This document shows, one piece after another, positions 1 through 8,604 of a stretch of 53,247 nt of DNA. The notes beneath the pieces are model-generated. The model saw only the letters and a program-made list of their open reading frames with translations. It searched no databases and was not told where the DNA came from. The stretch lies in assembly GCA_038751365.1 (NCBI GenBank), contig JBCDGH010000004.1:1-53247 (forward strand), written 5' to 3'. Position numbers and translations under genes: made by a program. Position 1 is the first letter of the stretch. Every line of letters begins with the position of its first letter. The DNA comes from JBCDGH01 sp038751365 (GTDB lineage: Bacteria; Patescibacteriota; JACMRA01).

Positions 1-725
1 ACGAACTTATTATATCGCTGGGCTATTCAAAGTCTGAAGCAATATTATACGTTTCAGGTTTAGAATTAGGAACAACTACTGTAATGAAGTTAGCTGAGAA
101 AGCAGATATTAAGAGACCTACGGTGTATAAGTTAATGGAGAAACTTATACTTAGTGGGTTGTTTAATAAAGTAGAAAAGGGATGGAAGGTGTATTTTGAA
201 GCATCTCCACCAAAGCATCTCTACTCCCTTTTAGAATCAAAGAAAAATAAGTTGAATGTTTTATATCCTCAACTTCATAACCTGTTTAAAAATAAAAACA
301 CTTCAGGCATTCAATATTTTCAAGGAATTAAGGAAATAAAACTCTTATATCTTGAAATATTATCAGAAGTTAGGTTTTCTCAACCCTATAAAGTCATTGG
401 AAATCAACAGCTATTTATAAAGCTTGATAAACCCTTTTTTAACAATTTTATAAACGATAGAAACAATCTTAACCCACAAGTAAAAATGATTCTGAATGAT
501 TCTGAAGAATCACATCTTGCACTACAATACCAGAGAAGATCGAATGTCAAGATAAAGCTTTCACAAAACCTTACTACATTTAACAGCAACATCATTATCA
601 CTCCACATAAAGTCATTATTCATAATTTGGAAGAACCGACAAATGCATTTGTTATTTCTCAAGAGTCAATCATTTTAAGCTTTTCAAATTTATTTGATCT
701 ACTCTGGGTAATGCTAAAAAGATAA
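1..725 (+). CDS. TrmB-family transcriptional regulator (5' end outside window)
   Basis: The reading frame is open from the first bases of the window, so the true start lies upstream; an internal ATG at 84 is unlikely to be the start because the residues before it (ELIISLGYSKSEA) already fit the first helix of a TrmB-type winged helix. The helix-turn-helix follows (LAEKADIKRPTVYKLMEKL), then a long C-terminal part resembling the TrmB effector/phospholipase D-like region. Members of this family are DNA-binding regulators, often of sugar or metabolic genes. The target here cannot be inferred: the gene downstream is on the other strand. Family call is good; function is inference. Confidence 0.7.
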   Translation, partial: ELIISLGYSKSEAILYVSGLELGTTTVMKLAEKADIKRPTVYKLMEKLILSGLFNKVEKGWKVYFEASPPKHLYSLLESKKNKLNVLYPQLHNLFKNKNTSGIQYFQGIKEIKLLYLEILSEVRFSQPYKVIGNQQLFIKLDKPFFNNFINDRNNLNPQVKMILNDSEESHLALQYQRRSNVKIKLSQNLTTFNSNIIITPHKVIIHNLEEPTNAFVISQESIILSFSNLFDLLWVMLKR

Positions 726-791
726 GAAACTTACGTAAGATTATAATAAAGCAAATATTAAGTTTACTGGTTTAGTTGGTAGTTGTTTATT

Positions 792-1958
792 CTAACTCAG
801 TTCGTTATTTATAATATTTACTTCTCTAATAACTTGAAAATGCTCATCAGCAGTTTCCGCAAAATACTTCTTGCCAGTAACATCACTTACAAAGAATAGA
901 TAGTTATTTTCATCCGGATTAAGGGTAGCTTGAATATTGTCAACTTGAGGACTAGTAATCGGACCTATTGGAAAGCCGACATTTTGGTAAGTATTATACA
1001 TAGTCTTAGCCAGAGGTGAATCTAATAGCATACAGTTTTCTACCTCAAAAGTCTGCTGACAAAGCTTTTTACCAGTTCCATACTCAGCAGTAACATCAGA
1101 TTGCCACTTCATATCCTGTTCTAGCCTATTATAAAAGACACCGGCCATAATTTTTCTCTCTTGAGATAGTTCGTCTTTGGTTTCAGCAGTTACTCCTTTA
1201 GTTCGGCCAGTCTCTTTCTCTAAAACTGAAGCTAAGGTGACTACATCGTAAAAACCTTCCCTAGTAATCTGATCCTCAATTTTTGACCACACTTTATTGT
1301 TAAAATTATTTAAAAAGGTCTGAAAAACTTGCTTAGGATCCATAGACTCAGTGAAGTTGTATGTGTCTGGATATAAATAACCTTCCAAATAATATTTCGC
1401 ACAACTACCAATGTCACCATAATCACAGCTTAGAGGCTCAGGTAAGAAAGGGTATTTGCTAATATCATAGACTTCATGCTGATTAGCTAAGGATTCTAAA
1501 TCTTCCTTAGAAGCTACTTTTTTCTCAGCTAGTTTATCTATCATCTGATCAAGAGTCTCACCTTCTTTAAAAGTAATTTTAACTTCTGGCTTACTGTTTA
1601 GTTCTGCTAGTTTCTGACTAATATCGTTTGACTGTGATCTAATTTGTAACATAACACCTTCTGGTGAGTCTGGTAACTCTAAAGTATAATTGCCTTGTTG
1701 AATTGTATTGAATGAGTTTAGCCTTGCCTGTAATAATAAAGAGTTTTCACTTGGAATTACTTCATCTTCAGCCAAAGCATCAGCTACAGTCTCTACACTA
1801 TCACCTGAAGCTACTACTAACTCATAACTACCTTCTGGAGAGCCACTTGGAGTAATAAAATAGTAAGCAATAATATTATAACCTACCGAAATAAAAATAC
1901 CAACTATTATAATTATAATCGATATTGTAAAGATTCTGCGAATTGGTTTGGAGAACAT
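792..1958 (-). CDS. mltG: Endolytic murein transglycosylase MltG (YceG-like)
   Basis: Membrane-anchored enzyme that cleaves nascent glycan strands and so sets peptidoglycan chain length. Residues 10-33 form one transmembrane helix, followed by a LysM-like part (about 45-100) and the YceG catalytic domain. The family motifs EGYLYPDTY (about 192-200) and LASVLEKETG (242-251) are present; Glu247 matches the catalytic glutamate. The 388-residue length is normal. The ATG start at 1958 places the positive residues KPIRR directly before the membrane helix. It stands alone, convergent with the regulator gene to its left. Confidence 0.9.
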   Translation of the reverse strand: MFSKPIRRIFTISIIIIIVGIFISVGYNIIAYYFITPSGSPEGSYELVVASGDSVETVADALAEDEVIPSENSLLLQARLNSFNTIQQGNYTLELPDSPEGVMLQIRSQSNDISQKLAELNSKPEVKITFKEGETLDQMIDKLAEKKVASKEDLESLANQHEVYDISKYPFLPEPLSCDYGDIGSCAKYYLEGYLYPDTYNFTESMDPKQVFQTFLNNFNNKVWSKIEDQITREGFYDVVTLASVLEKETGRTKGVTAETKDELSQERKIMAGVFYNRLEQDMKWQSDVTAEYGTGKKLCQQTFEVENCMLLDSPLAKTMYNTYQNVGFPIGPITSPQVDNIQATLNPDENNYLFFVSDVTGKKYFAETADEHFQVIREVNIINNELS

Positions 1959-2083
1959 ACCAGTCTAAACTTATTAAATACTAGTTATACCGTTGTCAAA
2001 TCTGAGTTTGACATTTGAGCTTTTTGAGTTCAGGCTAATTAAGATTAATCATTGTTAATTCTATATTAAGCGAGCCTAATAAT

Positions 2084-2914
2084 ATGAAAATTCAGAATTA
2101 TAAATTACTAGATTGCGGTAACCAAAAAAAGGTAGAAATTCTAGGAGAATATAAAGTCATAAGACCTTGTCCTCAAGCAATATGGAAACCATTTGCTACA
2201 AATTTATGGCAATATGTAGATGCAGAATTCGTCAGAGAAAATAGCGAAAAAGGCGTCTGGAGACAGATCTCAAAAAATAAAATGAAGTCAAATTGGCTAC
2301 TTAAATCACCAAGTGAGTTGTGCTGGAACATAACTCCAAATGAATTCGGAAATATAGGTATATTCACTGAGCATTGGAAATATTCTACCGAGCTGATTAG
2401 CCAACTAGATCAAACGCAAAAAGTTCTCAGTTTATTTAGCTACGCAGGATCTAATGTCATGAATTTGATCAAACAAGGATTTAAGGTGACTGCTGTAGAT
2501 TCTTCCAAAAATGCTATGGAAATGTACACTTCAAATATTGAACTCAACGGTTTATCCAGGGATGGGCAAAGATTGATTCTAGAAGATGTCTATAAGTTTT
2601 TAGCCAGAGAAATCAGGCGCGAAGCTAAATATGGATGTATTTTCTTAGATGCACCCAGCTACGGCAGAGGTACTAAGGGTGAGATATTTAAAATTGAAGA
2701 GGACTTAGTCAAACTACTAGAAAGCGCAAAACAATTAATAACCAACGATGGCTATATAGTAATCACCCTCCATTCACCTCGCTTCACACCCATAATTCTG
2801 GAAGTATTATGTAAGCAAATTTTTGAGGACAAATCCGTGGAGGTCAGTGAAATTATTCAAATGTGCGAATCAGGAGCTAAGCTTCCAAGTGGATTTTTGG
2901 TTAAAGTTCATTAA
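2084..2914 (+). CDS. Class I SAM-dependent methyltransferase (RlmI/COG1092-like)
   Basis: A Rossmann-fold methyltransferase. Visible motifs are the SAM-binding SLFSYAGSNVM (about 118-128), the acidic VTAVDSS, a following LEDVYKFL, and LDAPSYGRG (about 188-196), which replaces the catalytic DPP-type motif of rRNA methyltransferases. This pattern is typical of the RlmI/RlmK-like group that methylates 23S rRNA. The N-terminal PUA domain of true RlmI is not clear, so the substrate is uncertain. The stop is two bases before the rnhB start, indicating one transcription unit with RNase HII. Confidence 0.75.
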   Translation: MKIQNYKLLDCGNQKKVEILGEYKVIRPCPQAIWKPFATNLWQYVDAEFVRENSEKGVWRQISKNKMKSNWLLKSPSELCWNITPNEFGNIGIFTEHWKYSTELISQLDQTQKVLSLFSYAGSNVMNLIKQGFKVTAVDSSKNAMEMYTSNIELNGLSRDGQRLILEDVYKFLAREIRREAKYGCIFLDAPSYGRGTKGEIFKIEEDLVKLLESAKQLITNDGYIVITLHSPRFTPIILEVLCKQIFEDKSVEVSEIIQMCESGAKLPSGFLVKVH

Positions 2915-2916
2915 CT

Positions 2917-3636
2917 GTGCAATATATCATCGGTATCGACGAAGTTGGAAGAGGAGCTCTAGCAGGTCCGGTGTTTCTAGCTGGGGTAAAAATTCCTAAT
3001 ACATTCCCTCTGTATACTTATGATCACAGTCAAGATCCAGAATTTGATTCTACATACTTAGAATTCAAAAAGGTAAGAGACAGTAAAATGCTATCAGCTA
3101 AGAAGAGAGATGAAATATATAATTTGATTCAACAACAAAAGATTCAGCAATGCTTGGTATCAGCTAGTAGTGAGCTGATTGATAATTACGGGATTGGAGT
3201 ATGTCTCAGCCATATGAATGCTATAATCATCAATAATCTAAATCCAAAGTTTGATGGTAAAATAATAATTGATGGTAAAATAATACTGCTTACTGAGCTA
3301 AACAACCTGCTAACACAATCTATCTTTCAGGAAAATAACTTTAGTTATAACACAAAGGAGGTATCCTATCAATCTCGATCTATACAAAAATCCACAATAA
3401 TAAGAGAAAACAAAGCGGACGATAAATACTTGAGTGTGGCTCTAGCTAGTAACCTTGCGAAAGTAGCAAGAGATAGTCTAATGACAAATCTTAACTCATT
3501 ATATCCCCAGTATCAATGGCAAAACAATAAAGGCTACGGCACCTTAAAACACCGACAAGCCGTACACGAAGAACCTAAAAACCCCTATCTCAGACAAACA
3601 TTTCTTGGTAAAATCATAGCTAATAAGCATAAATAG
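2917..3636 (+). CDS. rnhB: Ribonuclease HII
   Basis: Removes ribonucleotides from RNA-DNA hybrids. The N-terminal signature GIDEVGRGALAGPV carries the first catalytic acids (Asp8, Glu9); RDSKMLSAKKR is the usual DSK motif, and a later acidic IIDGK and VALASNLAKVARD complete the family pattern. The start is GTG two bases after the methyltransferase stop, which is the only start giving the complete N-terminal strand. At 239 residues it is slightly longer than average because of an insert around residues 20-45 and 130-155. It ends ten bases before the convergent antiporter gene. Confidence 0.93.
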   Translation: MQYIIGIDEVGRGALAGPVFLAGVKIPNTFPLYTYDHSQDPEFDSTYLEFKKVRDSKMLSAKKRDEIYNLIQQQKIQQCLVSASSELIDNYGIGVCLSHMNAIIINNLNPKFDGKIIIDGKIILLTELNNLLTQSIFQENNFSYNTKEVSYQSRSIQKSTIIRENKADDKYLSVALASNLAKVARDSLMTNLNSLYPQYQWQNNKGYGTLKHRQAVHEEPKNPYLRQTFLGKIIANKHK

Positions 3637-3645
3637 TAGCTAGAC

Positions 3646-4791
3646 TCATAAATTGCCCGTTGCTCTTAATACTTCATATGTGACATAGAGTACATAGCTA
3701 GTCATCAAAATTACACTAACTGCTTTACCTAGATGAAACTTTTTGCCAACCATAACTAACACCAGTGAAGCAGTGGCTGAAATAAGTAATATAATCGAAG
3801 AGTTAAGGTTGTTGGTATCTACCTCTAAGTCTTGACCTCCAGCTAATAGCGATCCCACTAACCAGGTCAACCCAAGGTTAGCTAAAATATCAAAAATATT
3901 ACTACCTACTGCATTGGAAATAGCGGTATCGCCATAGCCTTCCCTAGCTGTTTTTAAACTAGCTAGTAAATCCGGAACAGAAGTACCGAAAGCTAAAATG
4001 GTCAAACTTATAATCACTGGAGATACTCCTAAACTCTCTGCTACTCTAGTTGCGCTACTGAGCATAAGGGTACTAAATAAGACTACACCAAGTACTGATA
4101 TGAGTATATTCCAGATTACTTGCAAAGTCTTAGCTTCATCCGTACTACCAAGATCAAAAAATAGTTTACTAATAAGTTTTGTAATAAAGTTAGATACTTT
4201 CCAACTAGCTTTGTGGATACTTAGCTTAACCTCTTCCGCATTATCCAATTCCTTAAGATACTCTGTATGTGACTCTTGATCTTCTTTAATCACGTTTGGA
4301 TCTATATTTTTATCAATCCACATCAGTGCTTTCTTCCATTGTGAGACAATAAGTGAATAGCAAACAAATACTAATAATAAACCAGCTGATTCTAAAATCG
4401 TCACCCTAGAATCAAGAACTGCAAAGTAAACTACTAATACAGACAAGAGATAATATAACATGTCACGAATGACTGAAGGCCATGATAACTTCTTGGTAGT
4501 GTACCATGCTGAAGCTCCTACGATGAATAGAATAGAAAACAGAGCAGAACCAATTACAGTCCCAGGACCCATAGATGCTTGACCAGTATTACCACTAAAT
4601 GCGGCTAAAATAAGCGCCATAGCAGAAACTGACAATTCTGGAGCAGAGGATACGAAAGAAATAATTGTACCTGTCTGATCATCAGTCCAGTTAAATTTAT
4701 TTTTAAGCGTATAAACTGCTGGAACTAAAAATAGATCTACCACAGTTCCTAAACCATAGAAAGTAAGTATAATTAGAATAAAATCAAGCAT
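3646..4791 (-). CDS. Sodium/calcium exchanger family (CaCA) antiporter
   Basis: Multi-pass membrane cation antiporter with about ten helices in two inverted halves. Each half carries the alpha-repeat: SSAPELSVSA with GPGTVIGSALFS in the N-terminal half, and FGTSVPDLLASL with SNAVGSNIFDI in the C-terminal half. The acidic residues of these repeats bind the cation. A charged cytoplasmic loop separates the halves (about 170-205). I prefer the ATG at 4791 to an in-frame TTG at 4800: a -10 element TATATT ends 7 bases before the ATG. The ion is inferred from the family and could be Ca2+ or another divalent. Confidence 0.85.
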   Translation of the reverse strand: MLDFILIILTFYGLGTVVDLFLVPAVYTLKNKFNWTDDQTGTIISFVSSAPELSVSAMALILAAFSGNTGQASMGPGTVIGSALFSILFIVGASAWYTTKKLSWPSVIRDMLYYLLSVLVVYFAVLDSRVTILESAGLLLVFVCYSLIVSQWKKALMWIDKNIDPNVIKEDQESHTEYLKELDNAEEVKLSIHKASWKVSNFITKLISKLFFDLGSTDEAKTLQVIWNILISVLGVVLFSTLMLSSATRVAESLGVSPVIISLTILAFGTSVPDLLASLKTAREGYGDTAISNAVGSNIFDILANLGLTWLVGSLLAGGQDLEVDTNNLNSSIILLISATASLVLVMVGKKFHLGKAVSVILMTSYVLYVTYEVLRATGNL

Positions 4792-4798
4792 GTTTATC

Positions 4799-4827
4799 AA
4801 TATAACAGCTAATATTTAAAGTGGAAA
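4799..4827 (-). promoter_or_regulatory. Promoter of the CaCA antiporter, near-leaderless
   Basis: On the minus strand: -35 TTTCCA (4827-4822), 17-bp spacer, -10 TATATT (4804-4799), then 7 bases to the ATG at 4791. The -35 is only a partial match; the -10 and the spacing fit the pattern seen at several other genes in this window. Confidence 0.5.
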
Positions 4828-5020
4828 TTATACTGTAGTCAAATGTTAATCAACCAACGATCACGAACTACGCACAATTCAAAACCATATAGGCAAACTA
4901 TAGCTCAGAGACAATGCGGCTAGAAAATGAACAAAAGCATCTAGTATTTAGGGGTTTGATAATTAGACAAGAGTGGTTGAGTTTGGAAGAAATATACTGG
5001 ATTAACTAGCTTGTATAAGG

Positions 5021-5064
5021 GTATAAGTCTCATACTTGACATCTTATTCTAATCAGATTACAAT
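5021..5064 (+). promoter_or_regulatory. Promoter with abutting operator for the PIN toxin-antitoxin pair
   Basis: Near-consensus sigma-70 promoter: TTGACA (5036-5041), a 17-bp spacer and TACAAT (5059-5064). The antitoxin ATG at 5071 lies 6 bases after the -10, so the transcript should start at or beside the start codon. Immediately upstream, 5021-5035 is an imperfect inverted repeat (GTATAAG-T-CTCATAC, one mismatch in 7-base arms) touching the -35; it is a likely site for autoregulation by the antitoxin. Confidence 0.72.
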
Positions 5065-5070
5065 TTTATT

Positions 5071-5337
5071 ATGACTCCAATACCAGTTACTATGACTCAA
5101 CTTTTAAAAGACCCGCACAGCATCCAAACTATGATTGAAGAAGGTAAAGATTTGATGGTTTTCTCTCGTTCTAAGGCAGTTTTTAAAATAACTCCACCAG
5201 AGCCAGTAATAAAGAAAAATAAGAAAAAGTTCGTTATTCCAACAATTTCTTTTCCAATAAAAGGAAGTCTGAGCAGAAGTGAAATGTATTCTAAAGACTC
5301 TTGGCTTGATAGAGAGGGTAAAGATAAAAAAATTTAA
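5071..5337 (+). CDS. Phd/YefM-like antitoxin
   Basis: 88-residue partner of the PIN toxin. The N-terminal half (ITPPEP-ending, with VTMTQLLKDP and GKDLMVFSRSKAVFKI) has the beta-strand pattern of Phd/YefM-type antitoxins (short DNA-binding N-terminus, 'G-x-x-hydrophobic-x-x-R-x-K-x-V'). The lysine-rich middle and the polar C-terminus would wrap the toxin. It sits 13 bases before the toxin start, directly behind a strong promoter with an adjoining inverted repeat. The family assignment is moderately sure; the antitoxin role rests mostly on context. Confidence 0.65.
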   Translation: MTPIPVTMTQLLKDPHSIQTMIEEGKDLMVFSRSKAVFKITPPEPVIKKNKKKFVIPTISFPIKGSLSRSEMYSKDSWLDREGKDKKI

Positions 5338-5350
5338 ATTTAGGAAAAAT

Positions 5351-5785
5351 ATGACAAAAGTCTTACTGGATACGAATGTTTTGGTGTATGCAGTCAATCC
5401 AGACTCTGAATTTCACCAGCAAGTCAAGGACTTTATATTGGGTTTAGTAGAAAAAGAGATTAAAACCTATATTCCAGACAAATCTCTTTATGAATTTTAC
5501 AGAGTGCTATCCAGTCAAGTTTTAAAAAAATATTTTACTCAAGAAGAAGCTAAAAAAACTTGGAAAACTTTTGCTTTTAGTGAATTTTTTGAAATTGCAT
5601 ATTCAGATGAAGCTATTCTCAGAACTACCGACAAACTGTTAGATAAGTTTCCAAATTATCATGTTTTTGATATGCAAATCATGGCTTGTGGTTTAGTAAA
5701 TAGGGTTAATACAATTTTCACTAAAAATCTTAAAGATTTTCCTAGAGTTAATGAGGTTACCATTGTTGATCCGACAATTGGTTAA
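5351..5785 (+). CDS. PIN-domain ribonuclease toxin (VapC-like)
   Basis: A 144-residue PIN domain. The acidic metal-binding positions are visible: Asp in VLLDTNVLVYA near the N-terminus, Glu in SLYEFYRVL, Asp in HVFDMQIMA, followed by the closing FTKNLKDF. Such toxins cleave tRNA or mRNA when freed from the antitoxin. The frame is open further upstream, but the ATG at 5351 gives the canonical PIN N-terminus and is preceded by TAGGA. It lies 13 bases after the antitoxin stop, so both should be co-transcribed and translationally linked. Confidence 0.85.
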   Translation: MTKVLLDTNVLVYAVNPDSEFHQQVKDFILGLVEKEIKTYIPDKSLYEFYRVLSSQVLKKYFTQEEAKKTWKTFAFSEFFEIAYSDEAILRTTDKLLDKFPNYHVFDMQIMACGLVNRVNTIFTKNLKDFPRVNEVTIVDPTIG

Positions 5786-5995
5786 GGTCTCTAAACCACT
5801 ATACTACCGAATTGTATCATATCATGAGGCTTTTATTGTCTACTAGTTTTTAATCTTTTTCAATTTTTTGTAGCACGTAACATCACCTGTCGTAAAAAAC
5901 AAGGCTCTAGACCAAGTTCTGAAAATATGCATTAATCCTACAATCTAGCCAATTTAGGCTGGAGCTTTACATTATAAAATTTCGAGGTAACTGGA

Positions 5996-6655
5996 ATGGA
6001 AACTTTAATAATTCTATATGTTTCACCGACTGATGTGGGTCCTTTGAGATTTGGTATACAAGAAATGAGTACGCAAACTTTTAGGATTGTTAATCATGTA
6101 ATGAGAAGATATTTACAACTTCGTGAGAAAGATAAAAAAGTAATGATCTTTATCACAGGTGCAAATAGAGATTATAAACCAAAAGTATCATATTTTAAGC
6201 AAAAAATTTGCGAGTTGTTGGGAAAACCAGTAGTAAAGAAATCTGTAGGTTCATCCGAGCAAGAACTAATTAAAGAGTACTTGAGGTTACAGTATTGGGT
6301 AAAAAAAGATGATTTGATTATAGACGGCTTAGAAACAAAAAACACTTTAGATCAAGCTAGCTCTGTCCAAGAGTACTTGGAAACAGAAATAGCTGATGAG
6401 TTTAATGTTGAATTGGAAGTATTTGCCTGGGAGTATAACAGTTTTACACTTCTTTCCCACGGTCAACGAGTAATGTTCACATTTAAAAAAATGTTAAGGA
6501 GACAAATAAAATCAGGGCTAAAGATAACTTACCATCCAGTTTTTGAAAGGTTTGGAAACGAAAGAACAAATTCACAGGATCATCTAAGAAGCCCGATAAA
6601 GTGGGCAATATTCAATACCCTAGCTTGGGCGGTTACAATTTGGAAGCTTCGTTAA
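5996..6655 (+). CDS. Uncharacterised protein, possibly DUF218/YdcF-like
   Basis: I do not recognise this 219-residue protein with confidence. It has alternating beta/alpha predicted segments (KKVMIFITGAN; DDLIIDGLETKNTLDQASS; ELEVFAWEY). The combination of 'ExxNTxxQA' and a following strand is reminiscent of DUF218/ElyC-like Rossmann proteins of the envelope, but the glycine-rich N-terminal motif of that family is not evident. No signal peptide; a hydrophobic C-terminal end (WAIFNTLAWAVTIW) could associate with the membrane. It starts at an ATG with GAGG 10 bases upstream and is followed by a terminator. Monocistronic. Confidence 0.55.
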   Translation: METLIILYVSPTDVGPLRFGIQEMSTQTFRIVNHVMRRYLQLREKDKKVMIFITGANRDYKPKVSYFKQKICELLGKPVVKKSVGSSEQELIKEYLRLQYWVKKDDLIIDGLETKNTLDQASSVQEYLETEIADEFNVELEVFAWEYNSFTLLSHGQRVMFTFKKMLRRQIKSGLKITYHPVFERFGNERTNSQDHLRSPIKWAIFNTLAWAVTIWKLR

Positions 6656-6670
6656 ATTTTTATGTAAAGG

Positions 6671-6699
6671 GTAGTTTATTAATTTAAGCTACTTTTTTT
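6671..6699 (+). terminator. Rho-independent terminator after the 5996-6655 gene
   Basis: Stem GTAGTT (6671-6676) pairs with AGCTAC (6687-6692, one G-U), loop of 10, followed by seven T at 6693-6699, 15 bases after the stop codon. Confidence 0.6.
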
Positions 6700-6726
6700 A
6701 TACCCCTGCTGTCTTGTAAACAAGAA

Positions 6727-6754
6727 CCCTACCTAGACTGCAACCTAGATAGGG
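6727..6754. other. Stem-loop between convergent genes
   Basis: CCCTA-C-CTAG and CTAG-A-TAGGG form a 9-bp stem with a central mismatch (6727-6754). No T-run follows on the minus strand, where the neighbouring SH3-like gene ends, and only TTTTT a few bases later on the plus strand. It may be a backup terminator or an mRNA 3'-end stabiliser. Confidence 0.35.
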
Positions 6755-6775
6755 AAGTATTTTTGTTTAGTGATT

Positions 6776-7360
6776 TTAGTTTTGATCTAGAAATAAACTA
6801 GCGGCGTAGTAATCTTGATTATTATGAGTAACCATTGCCATATGATAATGATCACCTGCAACCTTACAAACAATGTAGCTACCGGAATCATAAACATTAG
6901 CACTCGCAGAAGTAGAGAGTACAACCTCAGTCTGGTAGCTTACAGCTTTAGCTATACTACAATCTCTGTTACGAAGATTTAATCCCAAGGGTGAATTGAC
7001 AGTAAGTGTATTAGTCTCATTTGCTACGAAGCTTAAATTTTGACCGTAAACTGCTTTTGTGTATTTTTCAGCTACGAACGTTCCTGCGTCAAGTCCTATG
7101 TTGGAATACTCGATCATTTTGTAATCTTGACCGTTAATATTACAATTAATAACCGTATCGGATACCTTGGTTAATTTAAGTTCATACTGAGCAAGGTCTC
7201 TGACGTTACAATTTTCATCTCGAACGTTCAAACCTGACCTGGCAGTAACCACTCTTAACGATGGGTGACTAAAAGTACTATCTGCAAACGTATTTAAATT
7301 TGAAACTGACATTATGACAGTCATAGCTAAGGCTAAGATGAACATTAATTTTTTGGACAT
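6776..7360 (-). CDS. Secreted protein with two bacterial SH3-like repeats
   Basis: 194 residues with a signal peptide (about 1-27: MSKK, hydrophobic stretch, then NTFADS as the likely cleavage zone). The mature part contains two repeats, each opening with an SH3b-type signature: SGLNVRDENC (about 42-51) and LGLNLRNRDC (about 124-133). Each repeat has a second cysteine later (VINCNING; IVCKVAGD), suggesting one disulfide per repeat. SH3b domains usually bind cell wall or other surface ligands. The protein is short and has no enzymatic domain, so a wall-binding or adhesin role is inferred. It is transcribed alone. Confidence 0.7.
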   Translation of the reverse strand: MSKKLMFILALAMTVIMSVSNLNTFADSTFSHPSLRVVTARSGLNVRDENCNVRDLAQYELKLTKVSDTVINCNINGQDYKMIEYSNIGLDAGTFVAEKYTKAVYGQNLSFVANETNTLTVNSPLGLNLRNRDCSIAKAVSYQTEVVLSTSASANVYDSGSYIVCKVAGDHYHMAMVTHNNQDYYAASLFLDQN

Positions 7361-7482
7361 AAATAAAATATAGTAAAGAAGTTAATAAAATAAATTGTAG
7401 ATTAATAAGCGCTTTTTGGTCTACATTAACTTAGTACACCAGTGTGACAAAATAGAAGTGTATACAGGATCAATCACTAATT

Positions 7483-8583
7483 TTACATTATCACCCCGCC
7501 ACCTAGCATATACTTCCCACTATAAAATACAACACTTTGACCTTTGGCTATAGCTCTAACTGGCTGCATGAAAGTTACGCTTAACGCATCAGAATCTAAA
7601 ATCTGCAAATAACATTTTTCTGGAATTTGACGATACCTAATCTGAGCTTCGATTTGTTGGTATTTTTTAAGGTATTCATCTATATCAACCGACCAGTTCG
7701 AACTTTTAACGACGCAACGATCCTGAAATAAACTAGATTTCTGAGTTTGATGAGATACAATAACTTGATTTGTTTTGATATTAATCTCCACAACATACCA
7801 CGGGCCTCCGGACAATCCCAATTGCCCACGCTGCCCAATTGTGTAGAGATAAGCACCATCATGGGTACCTAGTTTATTTCCATCTTGATCTATAATCTGA
7901 CCTGTTTGTTTACCCAGAGTTTGCAAAAGTAATTCCCTTAGCGGAGTTTTACCAATAAAGCAAAGTCCCTGAGAATCAGGCTTAGAGGCAGTTATCAAGT
8001 TTAGATTTTTGGCATAGCTCCTTAGCTCTGTTTTAGAAGCAAACTCACCTGCCGGAAATAAAATATGATCGAGCTGCTTTTGTTTGATACCCCACAAGAA
8101 ATAACTTTGATCTTTGTTTGAGTCTTTTCCTCTAGCAATTACTTTTTGGTCACCAGCAGCCTCTAGCAAAGCTAGCCTAGCATAATGCCCTGTCGCTACA
8201 TAGTCTGCCCCTAAGCTCATAGCTCTATTATAGAATACACCAAATTTAATAGTAGAATTACACATCACATCAGGATTGGGAGTTTTGCCTATAGCATACT
8301 CATTCAGCATATATTGCACTACATTTTGCTTGTAATCGTTTTCAAAATCCCAAACCTCGAAGGGAATACCGATTTTTTTAGCTACTAGCTCTGCATCTCT
8401 AGCATCATCTTCCCAAAAACACCCATACAAATCCTCTGAGACTCCCAAGCCCTTTAATTGCTCCAGAGACCAGCACTTCATAAAAACTCCGACCACATCG
8501 TACCCTTGCTCTTTCAGCCTAGCTGCTGCTACAGACGAATCAACCCCGCCTGACAACATTGCGTATACTTTCTTACCTGACAT
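7483..8583 (-). CDS. mnmA: tRNA-specific 2-thiouridylase MnmA
   Basis: Makes 2-thiouridine at position 34 of Lys, Glu and Gln tRNAs. The PP-loop SGGVDSS (residues 11-17) binds ATP; the catalytic cysteine pair is present as NPDVMCN (Cys108) and GLCFIG (Cys208); TGHYARL and QSYFLWG are further family motifs. 366 residues is normal length. The stop of ftsW lies about 20 bases upstream of its ATG, so the two may share a transcript. The sulfur donor system (a desulfurase and relay proteins) is not in this window. Confidence 0.95.
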   Translation of the reverse strand: MSGKKVYAMLSGGVDSSVAAARLKEQGYDVVGVFMKCWSLEQLKGLGVSEDLYGCFWEDDARDAELVAKKIGIPFEVWDFENDYKQNVVQYMLNEYAIGKTPNPDVMCNSTIKFGVFYNRAMSLGADYVATGHYARLALLEAAGDQKVIARGKDSNKDQSYFLWGIKQKQLDHILFPAGEFASKTELRSYAKNLNLITASKPDSQGLCFIGKTPLRELLLQTLGKQTGQIIDQDGNKLGTHDGAYLYTIGQRGQLGLSGGPWYVVEINIKTNQVIVSHQTQKSSLFQDRCVVKSSNWSVDIDEYLKKYQQIEAQIRYRQIPEKCYLQILDSDALSVTFMQPVRAIAKGQSVVFYSGKYMLGGGVIM

Positions 8584-8604
8584 TTTTAATTCCCTATAAT
8601 TATA

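Noticed and set aside
84..725. ATG at 84 as the start of the TrmB-type regulator
   Set aside because: The frame is open to the window edge and the preceding residues match the family's first helix.
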